From Simmondsia chinensis (taxonomy: Eukaryota; Streptophyta; Magnoliopsida; Caryophyllales; Simmondsiaceae): a stretch of DNA of 64,000 nt. Each line of letters begins with the position of its first letter. Position 1 is the stretch's first letter. The position numbers were made by a program, and so were the translations under genes. The notes under the pieces were generated by a model that was given only the letters and a program-made list of their open reading frames with translations, searched no databases and was not told where the DNA came from. The stretch lies in contig JAGTTD010000018.1 of assembly GCA_018398585.1 (NCBI GenBank), positions 565,501 through 629,500 on the forward strand, written 5' to 3'. Positions 10,897 to 20,506 of the stretch are shown here, piece by piece.

Positions 10897-11550
10897 TGTT
10901 AGAAATATGCCTAAAATTTATGTATTTAGGATTTATGGGTTGCCGAGGGGTCACCGATCGATCGGGGGGATGTCCAATTGATCAGGTGAATTAAGTTAAA
11001 ATTCAATTTTTGGCCGAGAGAGGGCCGATCGATCGGGAGTCTGTTTAGCATAATCCTAGCCGTTTAGTATAAATATGGGGTTAGGGGGTACGTTTTAAGT
11101 ATTCAATCAAAGAGAGCCGCCATCCAATCAGAATCCAATTAAAGTGAGGTCAGCCGTCGTCATCAATTTGAGAGCATTACGAGAGTTAAGAGAAAGTGAT
11201 TCATAATTCTTTTACAGATCCTGTTCAGACGAAGTGTATTGTAATTCTTTCATTTAAGTATCAATAAAGAATCTCCATCTCCGCCTGTGGTTTTCTCCCC
11301 TCTCGATTGAAGAGGGGTTTCCACGTAAATCATTGTGTTTTGTTTCGTTTGTTCTTCCGTTTACCTATTTTGTTTACTTCTCGTTTGTGTGAGTCATACT
11401 ATTTGAATCGAATCAAGTGATTAGGATTAACACTTCCGCATCAAGTATCCATATTACAAATTGCTATCATGAATACCAGATTTGTCAAGGTTAGATTTTC
11501 TTAACAAGTGATATCAGAGCATATCAAATTTGTTCCAGATTTTTCTAACA
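10897..11550 (+). repeat. Copia 3' LTR
   Basis: Direct repeat of 8426-9098. It is preceded by a purine-rich tract (aaggtggaggt, 10885-10895) that fits a polypurine tract. It ends TTCTAACA and is followed by the TAAAC duplication. Confidence 0.92.
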
Positions 11551-11792
11551 TAAACTAAACACAACTAAAAGTATAATACAAAGACATTCGACATAAATAC
11601 TCCAAAAATTGAAAAGTAATCCTTCCAATTATTCAGTCGGGACTCGAGTACTCCTACCTACTAAGCTAATATCGGGAATAAAACACGTACCTGCGTTACA
11701 TTGTAGCCTCATGTTAGATCATTGACAAGCACAAAACACAAAAAAATATACAGTATATTAATACGACTATTGCTATCAACTTCCCAGTTTAT

Positions 11793-11836
11793 GCCGAAGC
11801 CCTTGAGACACCGGGTCTGTTGTTATTGTTGTTGTA
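11793..11836 (+). mobile_element. SINE 3' tail fragment, copy V
   Basis: gccgaagcccttgagacacc followed by gggtctgttgttattgttgt. Only the Angio-type end remains. It lies 6 bases beyond the stop codon of the VQ gene, so it would form the start of that gene's 3'UTR in antisense orientation. Confidence 0.75.
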
Positions 11837-11842
11837 TCGCCA

Positions 11843-12121
11843 TCAACTTCTCGAGAATTGCCTCCATACATCATGAAGCTCCGAGGAGGAGTATACATTA
11901 TCCATAACATGACTCGGGGTCCCATCATCCGAGTTAACCTGGCTAGCAGTAGCAACATTAGCACCACTGTTTCTGGAACTTGAGTTGTCAGAATCTTTAC
12001 CAGTAAGTTCTTGAACAACAGCACGGAACTCCGACTCGTTGTTGGCTTTCACCATGACCGGACTCGATATGTACTTAACTTTAATGGGTTCTTTTCTCTT
12101 TTGGTTCTGCTTGTTTTCCAT
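11843..12121 (-). CDS. VQ-motif protein, SIB1/SIB2-like (sigma-factor-binding type)
   Basis: Single-exon small protein, 92 residues from the ATG at 12121. An in-frame ATG four codons earlier (12133) is possible, but MENK is the more family-like start. A Lys-rich N-terminus is followed by PIKVKYISSPVMVKA and the VQ core FRAVVQELTG at about residues 34-43. The PIKV-YIS-P block before the VQ motif is typical of sigma-factor-binding proteins SIB1/SIB2, which bind WRKY33 and plastid sigma factors in defence signalling. Arabidopsis SIB1 is about 150 residues, so this one is short. The C-terminus is Ser/Asn-rich without the longer acidic tail. No obvious transit peptide was seen. A SINE tail abuts the stop codon, which may have shortened the reading frame or the 3'UTR. 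Confidence 0.85.
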   Translation of the reverse strand: MENKQNQKRKEPIKVKYISSPVMVKANNESEFRAVVQELTGKDSDNSSSRNSGANVATASQVNSDDGTPSHVMDNVYSSSELHDVWRQFSRS

Positions 12122-12430
12122 GGAGAAAAACAAAGAAGATAGGCGCTCGAGCTATCGAGCCCCTTAAAAACCCGTTAAATAACGAGGCACAGACAAAACA
12201 AGATCAAAGAAGAACAAAGAAGATAATGAAGTGATTTGAAGGAGGAGAGAGTTTAAGTAAAGATGAGTAAAGGAGGAAATTTATTAGAGGAGGGTTCAAA
12301 GAAAGAGGGGAGATGAAGAAAATTAGTGAAGTTTTGAAGTTAAAAAGTTGGATTTGTTTCGTATTGTTTTCTGTCTGTAATTTTTGATTTTTGAGAAAAT
12401 AAGAAGACGCTAATTCTTTTCTGATTTTTG

Positions 12431-12525
12431 GGTTATTTACGTCAATGGTCTTTATACTTTTAATTATGTCAATTTAGTCCCTAAACATTTCAAAATGTGT
12501 CAATATCGTCCTTTGGTCAAAGAAC
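12431..12525. repeat. Half of a foldback MITE (TATTTAC family)
   Basis: ttatttacgtcaatggtctt, then tatgtcaatttagtccc. Only one arm is seen. The other arm is missing where a TRIM-like element begins about 30 bases later. Confidence 0.5.
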
Positions 12526-12557
12526 AACAAGGATCGGACGTGATATCAAACCTTGAA

Positions 12558-12853
12558 TGTTTACAGTATAAAATCATTATTAGACTTTCACCCACGAGCT
12601 TAATTAAACTTTTGGAAAAGTTGGTTCTTTGACATGATATCAGAGTATTATTGACCAAAATGTTACAAGATCAAATCCCAACAACCCCCACTCTAATTAT
12701 TAATTATCTCAAGCACAAGATACACGTAGATCTGTGCATTAAACACGCTTCAAACTCAATAGACATTCGCGTAAGAAGATATGTTAAAGTATAGAATCAT
12801 TATTGGATATTCATCCATCAGCTTAAACTTTTGGAAAAGTCGGTTCATTGACA
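12558..12853 (+). mobile_element. TRIM-like element, copy 4 (best preserved pair of LTRs)
   Basis: 5' LTR 12558-12634 (77 bp, TG...CA), then a primer site tgatatcagag (one change from the canonical motif). 3' LTR 12782-12853 (72 bp, TG...CA). The interior is 147 bp and non-coding. Total 296 bp. No convincing 5 bp duplication. Confidence 0.78.
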
Positions 12854-13154
12854 AGACACACGTTAAAATATTATATATATGTTGATCTCTTCTTTATTAC
12901 AGTGTTAATATCGAGCATTATAGTTGAAAAAGATGGGGAGTAGAAAAAATTGAGAGGGTGCTTAACTAAATTGACTTGGATGTCTGTTTATTTAGTTGGC
13001 GGGTTAACTAGGCAACCCTTCCCCTTCAAATTTGGCTGCTCCTTGGACTCGCCCTTTATTCTTATTATTATTATTATCGGTTATTTACACTAAAGGTCTC
13101 TGTACTTTTCTCATTATATTAATTTAATCCATGTACTTTTAATTATATTACTCT

Positions 13155-13856
13155 GGTTAGGAGTTCACGGACAGAGCCTCCTTTTAGGGGTAGTACCTAG
13201 ACCTGAAAAAATCTGATACGACACGGTAACACGACATGAACACGACACGAAGATAGCGGGTTTGGGTTAGGGTTTTTGAAGCCGGGTGGAATTTGGGTCT
13301 ACCCGTTTAACCCGTTTAGATAATTGGGTTGAATTTGGGTTTGACTCATTTAACTTGGTTTTAACCCGCTTGACCTGTTTATATAATTATGTTAGGTATT
13401 TAAATGGTCTATTATTATTATTATATATAGATTTTGGGTAACCTATTCCACATAAGATAATTTAAATATATTTATTAATGTTAATTTGACATTTATATAT
13501 GTCGTATATTTATTGCTAGTATCAACCATTAGGTATATTATTGACATGTTTGTAAGTTAGGAAAAAACATTTATTGGAAAAAAATCACCGATATAATTAA
13601 ATGAGTAACCTGTGGGTTACCCATTTAATAATCGGGTTGGGTCAGGATTGAGAGTTCCTAACCGTATAATAAATGGGTCGGGTTCGGGTTCGGGTTGACT
13701 TCATTTCTAAGACCCTTCGCATAACATGAACACGAACATGACACGACACGACACCTTTGGCACCCTTAGTAGGACCTTGAAGGGGTAAGGTTGTGTGCAT
13801 TCCTCCCCTCGCTTGACCCTGCATATGTGAGGGCACTTGAATTTTTGTTATTGTTA
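13155..13856 (+). mobile_element. Angio-type SINE copy D, interrupted
   Basis: The left part (acagagcctccttttagggg, up to about 13199) and the right part (gaccttgaaggggtaaggtt, about 13770-13856, ending in a ttgttattgtt tail) join into one SINE body once the central insertion is ignored. Confidence 0.65.
13200..13769. mobile_element. hAT-like non-autonomous element inside SINE D
   Basis: The ends carry inverted CACGACA and GACACGACAC text, and the interior has tracts such as gggtttgggttagggttttt and cgggttcgggttcgggttg. This resembles common plant hAT-type MITEs. The split SINE sequence is partly duplicated at both borders (agtacct and agtaggacct), in keeping with a short target duplication. 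Similar text in the EIN4 intron at 43130-43395 is a relative. Confidence 0.55.
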
Positions 13857-14147
13857 CTTTTAATTGTGTTAATTTAGTTCTTATACAATTCATTTCGTGT
13901 CAGTTTAGTCTCTTTGTCAAATTTTAGTTATGTTATTGATGCTATTTTTAATGGCACAATTATATTAGATGCAGGTAACCTCCTATAAATCCACCCGTTG
14001 ACTTAATTTAACCAAACCTATGGCCGAATCGTTGAAAGTTCATTGAAATTTTAACATAACTTTAAAGACCAAATTGATATAATATAAATTATATACAGAC
14101 TAAATTGATATAATTAAAAAAATATAGGGACCTTTGATGCAAATAAC

Positions 14148-14884
14148 GAGTCGGTTCCCAAAATAATGCTAAAAAATAAAAAAATAGAAAAAATAATGCT
14201 GCAAAAAAAATATTTTCAAATCTACTGTTGAACCGCGTTTACTAAACGCGTTTAAATTTCAATAAAACCGGATAAAAAAATACGGTTTATATCAGTAAAA
14301 ACCGCGTTTACAAAACGCGGTTTAATGTCAGTAATCCAAAAGCCCCTTTTTTTTCACTTATACTTACCATTATGCCGCAATTCTCCAATTTTTTGTTCGT
14401 TTATAGTTTTTATTATGCCGCAATTTATGATGATTATGATATTGATCCCATATCTCTCTTAATGAAGCTCCAACATCATAAGTGGAGGTCAAATAACTCC
14501 AATAATAGTACTTGAAAGATCTCCAGTGTATAAGCAAAAGAAAGAAGAAGGCGAACGACGTGACTGGTGGTGGGTTAACGAGAAAGAGGCAGAGAGATGG
14601 TGAAAACAGCGGATAGAACACGCGTGAATTAGGTAAACCTTGTAAACCGGGTCATAAAGACGCGGTTATAACAACATAAAACCTCGTCCTTAAGATGCGT
14701 TTTTGTTTAGCATAAACCGCGTCTTCAAGACGCGGTTCATGCTAATATTAAACGCTATTTTTGGACGCGGTTTATCTAAGCCGCGTTTAGTAAACGCGGT
14801 TCAACAGTAGATTTGGAAATATTTTATTTTCAGCATTATTTTTTTAATTTTTTTATTTTTTAGCATTATTTTGGAAACCGACTC
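14148..14884. mobile_element. MULE-type foldback element with 9 bp target duplication
   Basis: Perfect 9 bp duplication gcaaataac (14139-14147 and 14885-14893). Terminal inverted repeats longer than 110 bp start GAGTCGGTTCCCAAAATAAT. Several hairpin-forming blocks (AACCGCGTTTAC with AAACGCGGTT) lie at 14232-14325 and 14645-14805. The 9 bp duplication and long inverted repeats fit the Mutator superfamily. The central 14345-14640 has no transposase, only a weak minus-strand frame (14370-14621) of unknown meaning. It is inserted at the very end of a MITE. Confidence 0.88.
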
Positions 14885-15137
14885 GCAAATAACGCTATTA
14901 TTATTATTATTATTATTAGTAGTAGTAGCAGCAGTAGAATTATTCTTTATACAAGCTGTACTATAGTAAGAAACTTAAGCTGCAATATGGCACGTGCCTT
15001 TACCAAGATGGTAACATGTCACGTGCCATGAAGATTTTCCAATAATTTTACTAGGAGAATTTATCACTTGAGTATCCTGATATTTCAATATAAATAATGA
15101 GGAACCATGAGGTTTGAAAATTTTTATCATTTAAGTA

Positions 15138-15537
15138 TCCTTTTTTTGATAATTAGAATACAAATTCGAGAAAGTACAGTGGTGCAAGGTAGAACCATAA
15201 CACCAAATCATCTAAGGCAGTAGAGTACCCGTAATCCAAACTACAACACAAAAAAACTCTAAGCACCTAAAACGAAAAACCTTAAGGATACCCCTAACGA
15301 CAAATAATTGACCAGGTCACGAGATGTCAAAACACTTAAGACAGTCCACAATATGACAACTACTTACAAGAACTGTAGATCATAACAAAAGCCTTAGACA
15401 CGCAACAAACATGACAAAGATGAAGACAAATGCAATGAGGATACTTGACATTGACGACTAAACGACCCAAAAACTCAAGAACAATAGGACCTAAGAGATG
15501 AAATGACTCACCGTTTATGCTTCCTATAGTTCAACAA
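15138..15537 (-). mobile_element. LINE 3' end (5'-truncated)
   Basis: On the plus strand a T-run is followed by gataattagaatacaaattc and an A/C-rich tract, which is the reverse of a LINE 3'UTR plus poly-A. Degenerate flanking duplication: ttttatcatttaagtatcc before and ttttatcgataaggtatcc after. No RT domain. Confidence 0.65.
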
Positions 15538-16319
15538 TTTTATCGATAAGGTATCCTTTGCCGAAATTCAGCAAAGGTTTAGCAGAAACTGTTAATGTAG
15601 AACATAACAATATATAGATATTTTCTAAAGTTTTATTGGACAACTCACTGTATACAGTGATATGTTAGATACATACAGAATAAATGCTCAAACATTCGAG
15701 TCATATATGATACACATAGAAAGCACCCTCGTAATGAGGGATGGGAAGTGCATCGTCCCTTTCTCGAGATTCATATCCTCTAGCGTTTCCAGTACCAACT
15801 AAGTTACTAGAGTATATAGATCGAAATAATGAGCCATTGAGTTTGGCAAGGGTTTAGGTCACCCATCCCCCAAACATGAAGTCGTGGGTTCGAAGTTCAT
15901 CTCCCAATCTAAAACGAATGTAGGTCTAGATAATATAGGATAAAATATCGATAATACAAAGAGTCATGATCGCAGGATGGCTTCCATTAAGAATAAGCTG
16001 AGTGACCAACATCTGCAAAGGTTTGGACAGGTTAGGAGGAGACCGACGTTCACCCCTAGAAGAGAGGTCAAGACAGGCCAAAAAAAAGTTGGATGGAGAC
16101 TATTAGGCACGACCTTACCCTCCTAAGCCTACTGAAGAAATAACCTTAGATAGAGCTGAGTGTTAGTCAAAAATACGTATGGCTGACAGAATTGTAGAGA
16201 GCAGCACACCTATGCTAATGTACAGTGCCCCTAGGCTTACATGGATGTCAGTGTTGCTGCTTTAATATTACTTGCATGTCAGGTATTACTTTATTTGACT
16301 TGAATTTTGTAAATATTGT
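15538..16319. other. Unassigned intergenic DNA with a possible tRNA-like SINE
   Basis: No gene seen. At 15845-15905 there is a stretch ending gtcgtgggttcgaagttc, which resembles a pol III B-box. Bases 15960-16200 (including gaccgacgttcacccctaga) look like decayed transposon text that I cannot assign. Confidence 0.35.
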
Positions 16320-16435
16320 ACTTCCTGTAGGGTAAAGTTGCGTTAGGGTCGGACAATCCCAAGCAACCACTTGGGGCCCCCATATTTTTGAAATGCGCGT
16401 ATAAAGTATCAATTGTTAATACTAATAAGTTTTAT
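16320..16435. repeat. Dispersed repeat of the CACTTGGGGCCCC type
   Basis: caagcaaccacttggggccc followed by text close to caattgttaatactaataag. Related copies are at 18400-18510 (inverted), 23040-23170 and about 25915-25980. The family is unidentified. Confidence 0.55.
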
Positions 16436-16489
16436 GATTAAATTCTTATATTTTATTATATATGAAGGACTCCATTTGAAATTTTCGTT

Positions 16490-16566
16490 TGCGGTACATC
16501 TTGTCTTCCCCAAATCCTACCTTAACAGGAGCCTCTTTGAATCACTGGGTTGCTGTTACTGTTGTT
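16490..16566 (+). mobile_element. Angio-type SINE 3' fragment, copy E
   Basis: gcggtacatcttgtcttccc, then aacaggagcctctttgaatc and a cactgggttgctgtt tail. Confidence 0.65.
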
Positions 16567-16599
16567 AAAAGAGTCATAATCATACTCTAATACTTTCTT

Positions 16600-16740
16600 T
16601 TTTAGTAGGTCAACGGGGGGAATACCCCTCCAGATCTCCATAACGGGGAGTTATAAGTACTATAGTGGAGATTCGAACTCGAATAGCGTGTAAGGCCACC
16701 GGTGTTTTCTGCTACTAAGCTTTGTCCCGAGGGGACCGTA
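16600..16740 (-). mobile_element. Possible tRNA-derived SINE
   Basis: On the minus strand the order is: A-box-like ttagtagcagaaaaca, B-box-like gttcgaatctcc, then a poly-A-like end (plus-strand cttttttagtagg). This is a different family from the 5S-headed SINEs. Boundaries are approximate. Confidence 0.45.
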
Positions 16741-17034
16741 CTCTAAATACACTTAAATATAAATTACGAAAATACAAAGGTCAAAGATTCCCATGTGAAG
16801 ACTAATTAATTGACAAACGGTCATGGTCCATGTTAACCTTAATTAATTTTATTTTTTTTTATATTTGTTTTATTATTATTATTTTTTTTTTTTTTTTTTC
16901 TAGAAACATCCTTCCCTTGCTAATATTTCAACGAACAAAGTGAAATTAACCTAACCTTTGGAGAAAATCAATATTTTTAAAAAAAAAATTGAATTCCGAA
17001 TAATTAGGGTATTGGTCGATCTATTTTCCTGTTA

Positions 17035-17263
17035 ATCTCAACCCCCAGTTTCGTTACACTGGATCTTTCCCTTTTTACTAGTTCATGTTGATTGTTTGCA
17101 TATGTTTTGTCTTATGATCCTATTTTCCTGGTTGGTTGTATGTTTTTTTTTCTTGTCTTTGTTTTGTTCCCTGTTCTGTTACAGATTGAATCAGGTTTCG
17201 TTTGTACGGAGTATCTGTTGTGTTCTGACTTTGTCACTAATTATCGGAAAAAAAAAAAAAAAA
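17035..17263 (+). mobile_element. LINE 3' end, plus strand
   Basis: T/G-rich 3'UTR text ending cactaattatcgg and a run of about 17 A (17248-17264). It matches the reverse complement of the T-run starts at 17383, 60301 and 61498, so it is the tail of the same LINE clade. Confidence 0.7.
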
Positions 17264-17382
17264 ACCTTATAATTCAACGGTCAATAATTTGAAACATTTT
17301 GCAATTGCCAGTCTTGTGTAGTACTGTCTGCATCTCAAAGTTGTCTCATATTTTGTACGATGATTTTTTCTTCCACTTATTT

Positions 17383-17550
17383 TTTTCGATAATTAGCGAC
17401 AAAGTTGTAATACATTACAGGAAGCTTCTACGAACGAGATTTGGGGCAACCCGTATAAAAGCGGGAATCAAAGGAGACAAAAATACAACAGCCTCCCAAT
17501 TCGAGAAAATCGAATTACAAAAGACTTACAGATAGAACCAATAGACGTTA
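17383..17550 (-). mobile_element. LINE 3' end, minus strand
   Basis: A T-run, then cgataattagcgacaaagtt and an A/C-rich stretch. It is the mirror orientation of 17035-17263, so two LINE tails face one another across about 120 bases. Confidence 0.65.
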
Positions 17551-17736
17551 GATTGATAGCCAATGGACTATATCGATAGCTATCAAAATTCAAGAGACGC
17601 AATATTACGAGAAAGTAGCTCATAGTTGATACAATCCGAAAATATAGTAGGTTAAGTGAGGGGTGGTCTAGATATAACTAAATAGGTTAAGTATTTTATT
17701 CCAATTATACACCTCTCTCTCTCGGTTTCTCCCTCT

Positions 17737-18007
17737 TCGAGGTGGGCAACGGGCCGGGCCTCTTGAGGCTTGGGCCTGGGGCCTCCCGGCCCATTTTATA
17801 GCAATTTGGGGACTTATTTTATAATTTATTTTATATTTATATTGTTGTAATTATATTTTTTTAATAAGTTATAATACTTTAATTAAATATATCTTTAAGA
17901 AAAGGGGGGGCATCCGGGCCCCGCCAGGCTCGCTGGGCCTGGGCAAAACTCGGCTCGGTTCCAGCCTGGGCCCGAACCCGGCCCAACTCGACCCATGGCC
18001 ACCTCTA
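17737..18007. mobile_element. hAT-type MITE
   Basis: Inverted ends with gaggtgggcaacgggccggg on the left and a right end ending ccatggccacctct. The centre is AT-rich and the arms are GC-rich. Flanking 8-mers ctccctct and ctccctcc match at 7 of 8 positions, the duplication length of hAT elements. Confidence 0.72.
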
Positions 18008-19091
18008 CTCCCTCCCCTTCTCTCTAGTCTCTCTCCTCCTGCCCTCCCCTATCGTATACCTTATACCTGTAAAGCTTCTTATACTTTACAGTTCATATGA
18101 ATTATATACAATATACTACTTTTATCGAGATTATTGATTGATTGATTTGTTGATTGGATTGACGTGGTTCGTAACATAATCTGCATTTTATTGATAGGAA
18201 TTTCAACAAAGTACAAGAGACAGCTTGTGATTTGAGGGGAGAGAGAGAGAGGAAAGGAGACTTGAGAAGAGGTATCGGGAGAAGACTCAAATGCTCAAAA
18301 CATGAATTTTCTGTTACAACCCCTACTATCAGCGTCGGTTTTGACATTTTTGGGATCTCGAGCAAAAATTTCAAATAGGGCTCTTCGTATAGAACAAAGT
18401 ATAAAAATTTTAATAACGAAACTTATTAATATCAACAATTGATACTTTAATATTACAACCCAAAAATTTTGGTCCCCAAGCGACTGCTTGAGATTATGTT
18501 CGGCCCTCTCGAAATAGCTATAAAATGAGTATCAAGATGGTTACTAAGTAGGGGGCCACGAATGATCGTACTTGTATTGAGCTAAGAGAATCCTATCGGT
18601 TTGGCGCATTTGCAGCCTTGATTTGCTATATGCTCGTGTATGAAAAGCTTCAATGTGCTCTTTCTTGTATCATGCATGTCCCAGAATGATAATAACCGAA
18701 GACAAAATACGAAGTTAGATGTCTAGGGACGACGATAAACTAAGTTTAACTCAAATGAAAAAAGCTTATTACAAGGAGACATACTGCTCGTGTTATTGTA
18801 TTTTGGTCTATATCTCGCTTTTCTAAAGTCTTACGGTGAATGAATAATGGCTCATACAACAATGTTAATAAATATCACAGTTCATGAACATAGGCTATGC
18901 ATAAATTTTAGAATATAATAAGTGTGAAGCAAGAAATCATCAATATTGAAAGTGAGAGCTGCTGAGATTCGAATTTATAATATCTTGATTAGCGAGACTT
19001 TGATACTTTATCGGAGAATTAAATTTTTCAAAAGTTTAAGCCAATGAGTAAAATCCATTAATATTTTTAAGTCAAAACTATTTTAAAGTTT
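18008..19091. other. Intergenic, mostly unassigned; TRIM fragment near its end
   Basis: No gene recognised. 18400-18510 is an inverted copy of the CACTTGGGGCC repeat. 18915-19075 is a minus-strand TRIM relic (gattcgaatttataat, then caaaagtttaagccaatgag). The rest is AT-rich without clear structure. Confidence 0.4.
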
Positions 19092-19189
19092 AAACGGAGG
19101 GCTCCCGCATAAGCAGGGTTTGGGGAAGGTGGGATGTACGCGGCCTTACCCCTTCAGGGCGATACTTTAACGAGAGGTGTTTCCGAGGC
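19092..19189 (-). mobile_element. Angio-type SINE, copy F
   Basis: Minus-strand body: plus-strand text gggctcccgcataagcaggg, gggatgtacgcggccttacc, then cgagaggtgtttccga. The 5S head is missing. Confidence 0.75.
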
Positions 19190-19362
19190 TTTTATACTTT
19201 TAAGCAAAAACAAAAAGTAAAAAGTATCTTTTAAAACTTTTCAGACAAAAACACCCTTTTTATAAAAATGCTTATATAAAAAGTACTTCTAAAAAGAATT
19301 TTTTTTTTTTTTTATAACTTGGTAAAACGGGACTAATAAAGAGCTCAACCTCCTATTCGACA

Positions 19363-19651
19363 ACAGGGTAATAAGGGGTAAAGAAGATAAGGGTAATAAA
19401 GGATTACCCCCGTTTGGAAAAGCTTTAAGAGGGGTAACGAAGGATAAGTGTAGGATAATTATTAATAAATTTTAAATAATTTTATCCTTATTTTAACTAT
19501 AACTCTCTTTACTTTTACCCTTTACCTAATTGCCAAATAGAGGTAACTCATTCACCCCTCTTTACTCTTAATTAAGCCTATTCAAATAATAGTAGAATAA
19601 TACCTTAACCTCCCCCTCTTTACTGTTCTTTACCCTTTTTTACCCAGTTGT
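19363..19651. mobile_element. Foldback MITE of the GGGTAAAG type
   Basis: The left arm caacagggtaataagggg is roughly inverted by the right arm accctttttacccagttg, with AT-rich DNA between. A partial relative lies at about 28080-28270 in an AHL intron. Confidence 0.55.
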
Positions 19652-19790
19652 AAAACAATGCACAAAAGCCCTTCAGCGGGCCGAAATAAATGGGCCTAAT
19701 GTTTCAGTTTCAGAAATTTATGGGCCCAAGGTATAAAGCCCAAAGTCAAGTAGGTCCACTTGGGCCTATTGACATTTTTTTTTTATTTAA

Positions 19791-20147
19791 GGGTATTTAT
19801 GCGAAATATTCCTATACTTTACTTATTGTGTCAATTTAGTCCTTATACTTTTAATTTTATTAATTTAGTCTCATAATAGAAATTAAAATTAATTTAATAA
19901 TATAATTTTTCACAATTTGATTATAAAAAATATAAATGATCATATATAAACTCACCTATTAACTCTATTTAGACTCATTTGTCACCTGAGCATTAAAATT
20001 TTTATTGCCAACTTGATAATAATTTTATTTTATGGCTGAATTAGCATAAAATAAATAATATAAGGACTAATTTAACATATTTAAAAATACTAGAACTAAA
20101 TTGGTACAATAAATAAAGTTTAGGACCTTTTGTATAAATAACTGTTA
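19791..20147. mobile_element. Foldback MITE (TATTTAC family)
   Basis: Begins gggtatttatgcgaaatatt and ends with the inverse aggaccttttgtataaataa. Paired internal arms are tgtgtcaatttagtcc and ctaaattggtacaata. Confidence 0.6.
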
Positions 20148-20323
20148 AAACTTTTTTTTTTTTTTTTGAACAGACCTTAAAATTATTTATAGAAGTTCCA
20201 AAGTGAAACTATCATATGATCACCCATTTTGGTAGATGATTAAACATATATATTTTTTTGGGGGGGAAGATAAGTTTTTATTTTCGATAATTAGAAATAA
20301 TGCTCTCATACAAACTAATATAT

Positions 20324-20449
20324 CGGGGTTCTTCGGACACAGCTTTTTTTAGGGTAGCACCCTGGAGTGGTAAGGCTGCATACATCTCATCCTCCCCAAA
20401 CCCTGCATTTGACGGGAACCCGGATTTTTTGTTGTTGTCGTTGTTGTTA
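20324..20449 (+). mobile_element. Angio-type SINE, headless copy G
   Basis: Starts at ggggttcttcggacacagc, which is the point where 5S heads join in other copies. It runs through taaggctgcatacatctc to a GTT-repeat tail. No 5S head. Confidence 0.85.
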
Positions 20450-20457
20450 TACACACT

Positions 20458-20460
<3 letters not shown>

Positions 20461-20500
<40 letters not shown>

Positions 20501-20506
20501 GTATAT
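20461..20506. repeat. (TA)n microsatellite, target of SINE H
   Basis: About 20 TA units followed by gtatatgtatat. The other side of the adjacent SINE (21398 onwards) is again TATATATATA, so the SINE inserted into the repeat. Confidence 0.85.

Larger units (their letters stand above)
8426..11550 (+). mobile_element. Internally deleted Ty1/Copia retrotransposon with two LTRs
   Basis: 5' LTR 8426-9098 and 3' LTR 10897-11550, flanked by a perfect 5 bp duplication TAAAC (8421-8425 and 11551-11555). The interior is about 1.8 kb instead of the usual 4 kb or more. It has gag, a protease relic, a GAG-pre-integrase region and the last residues of RNase H, while the integrase core and reverse transcriptase are absent. 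The 3' LTR starts TG and ends CA; the 5' LTR has TA for TG. LTR identity looks high but many small changes exist, so this is an old, non-autonomous insertion. A solo LTR of the same family is at 20725-21357. Confidence 0.93.
13078..14147. mobile_element. Foldback MITE (TATTTAC family) split by nested insertions
   Basis: The left arm at 13078-13150 (ggttatttacactaaaggtc) matches the inverse of the right arm ending at 14147 (atagggacctttgatgcaaa, then taac). The middle is interrupted by a SINE that is itself interrupted by an hAT-like element. Confidence 0.65.

Noticed and set aside
14370..14621. Gene captured in the MULE
   Set aside because: The only frame is low in complexity and has no recognisable domain; capture cannot be claimed without a source gene.
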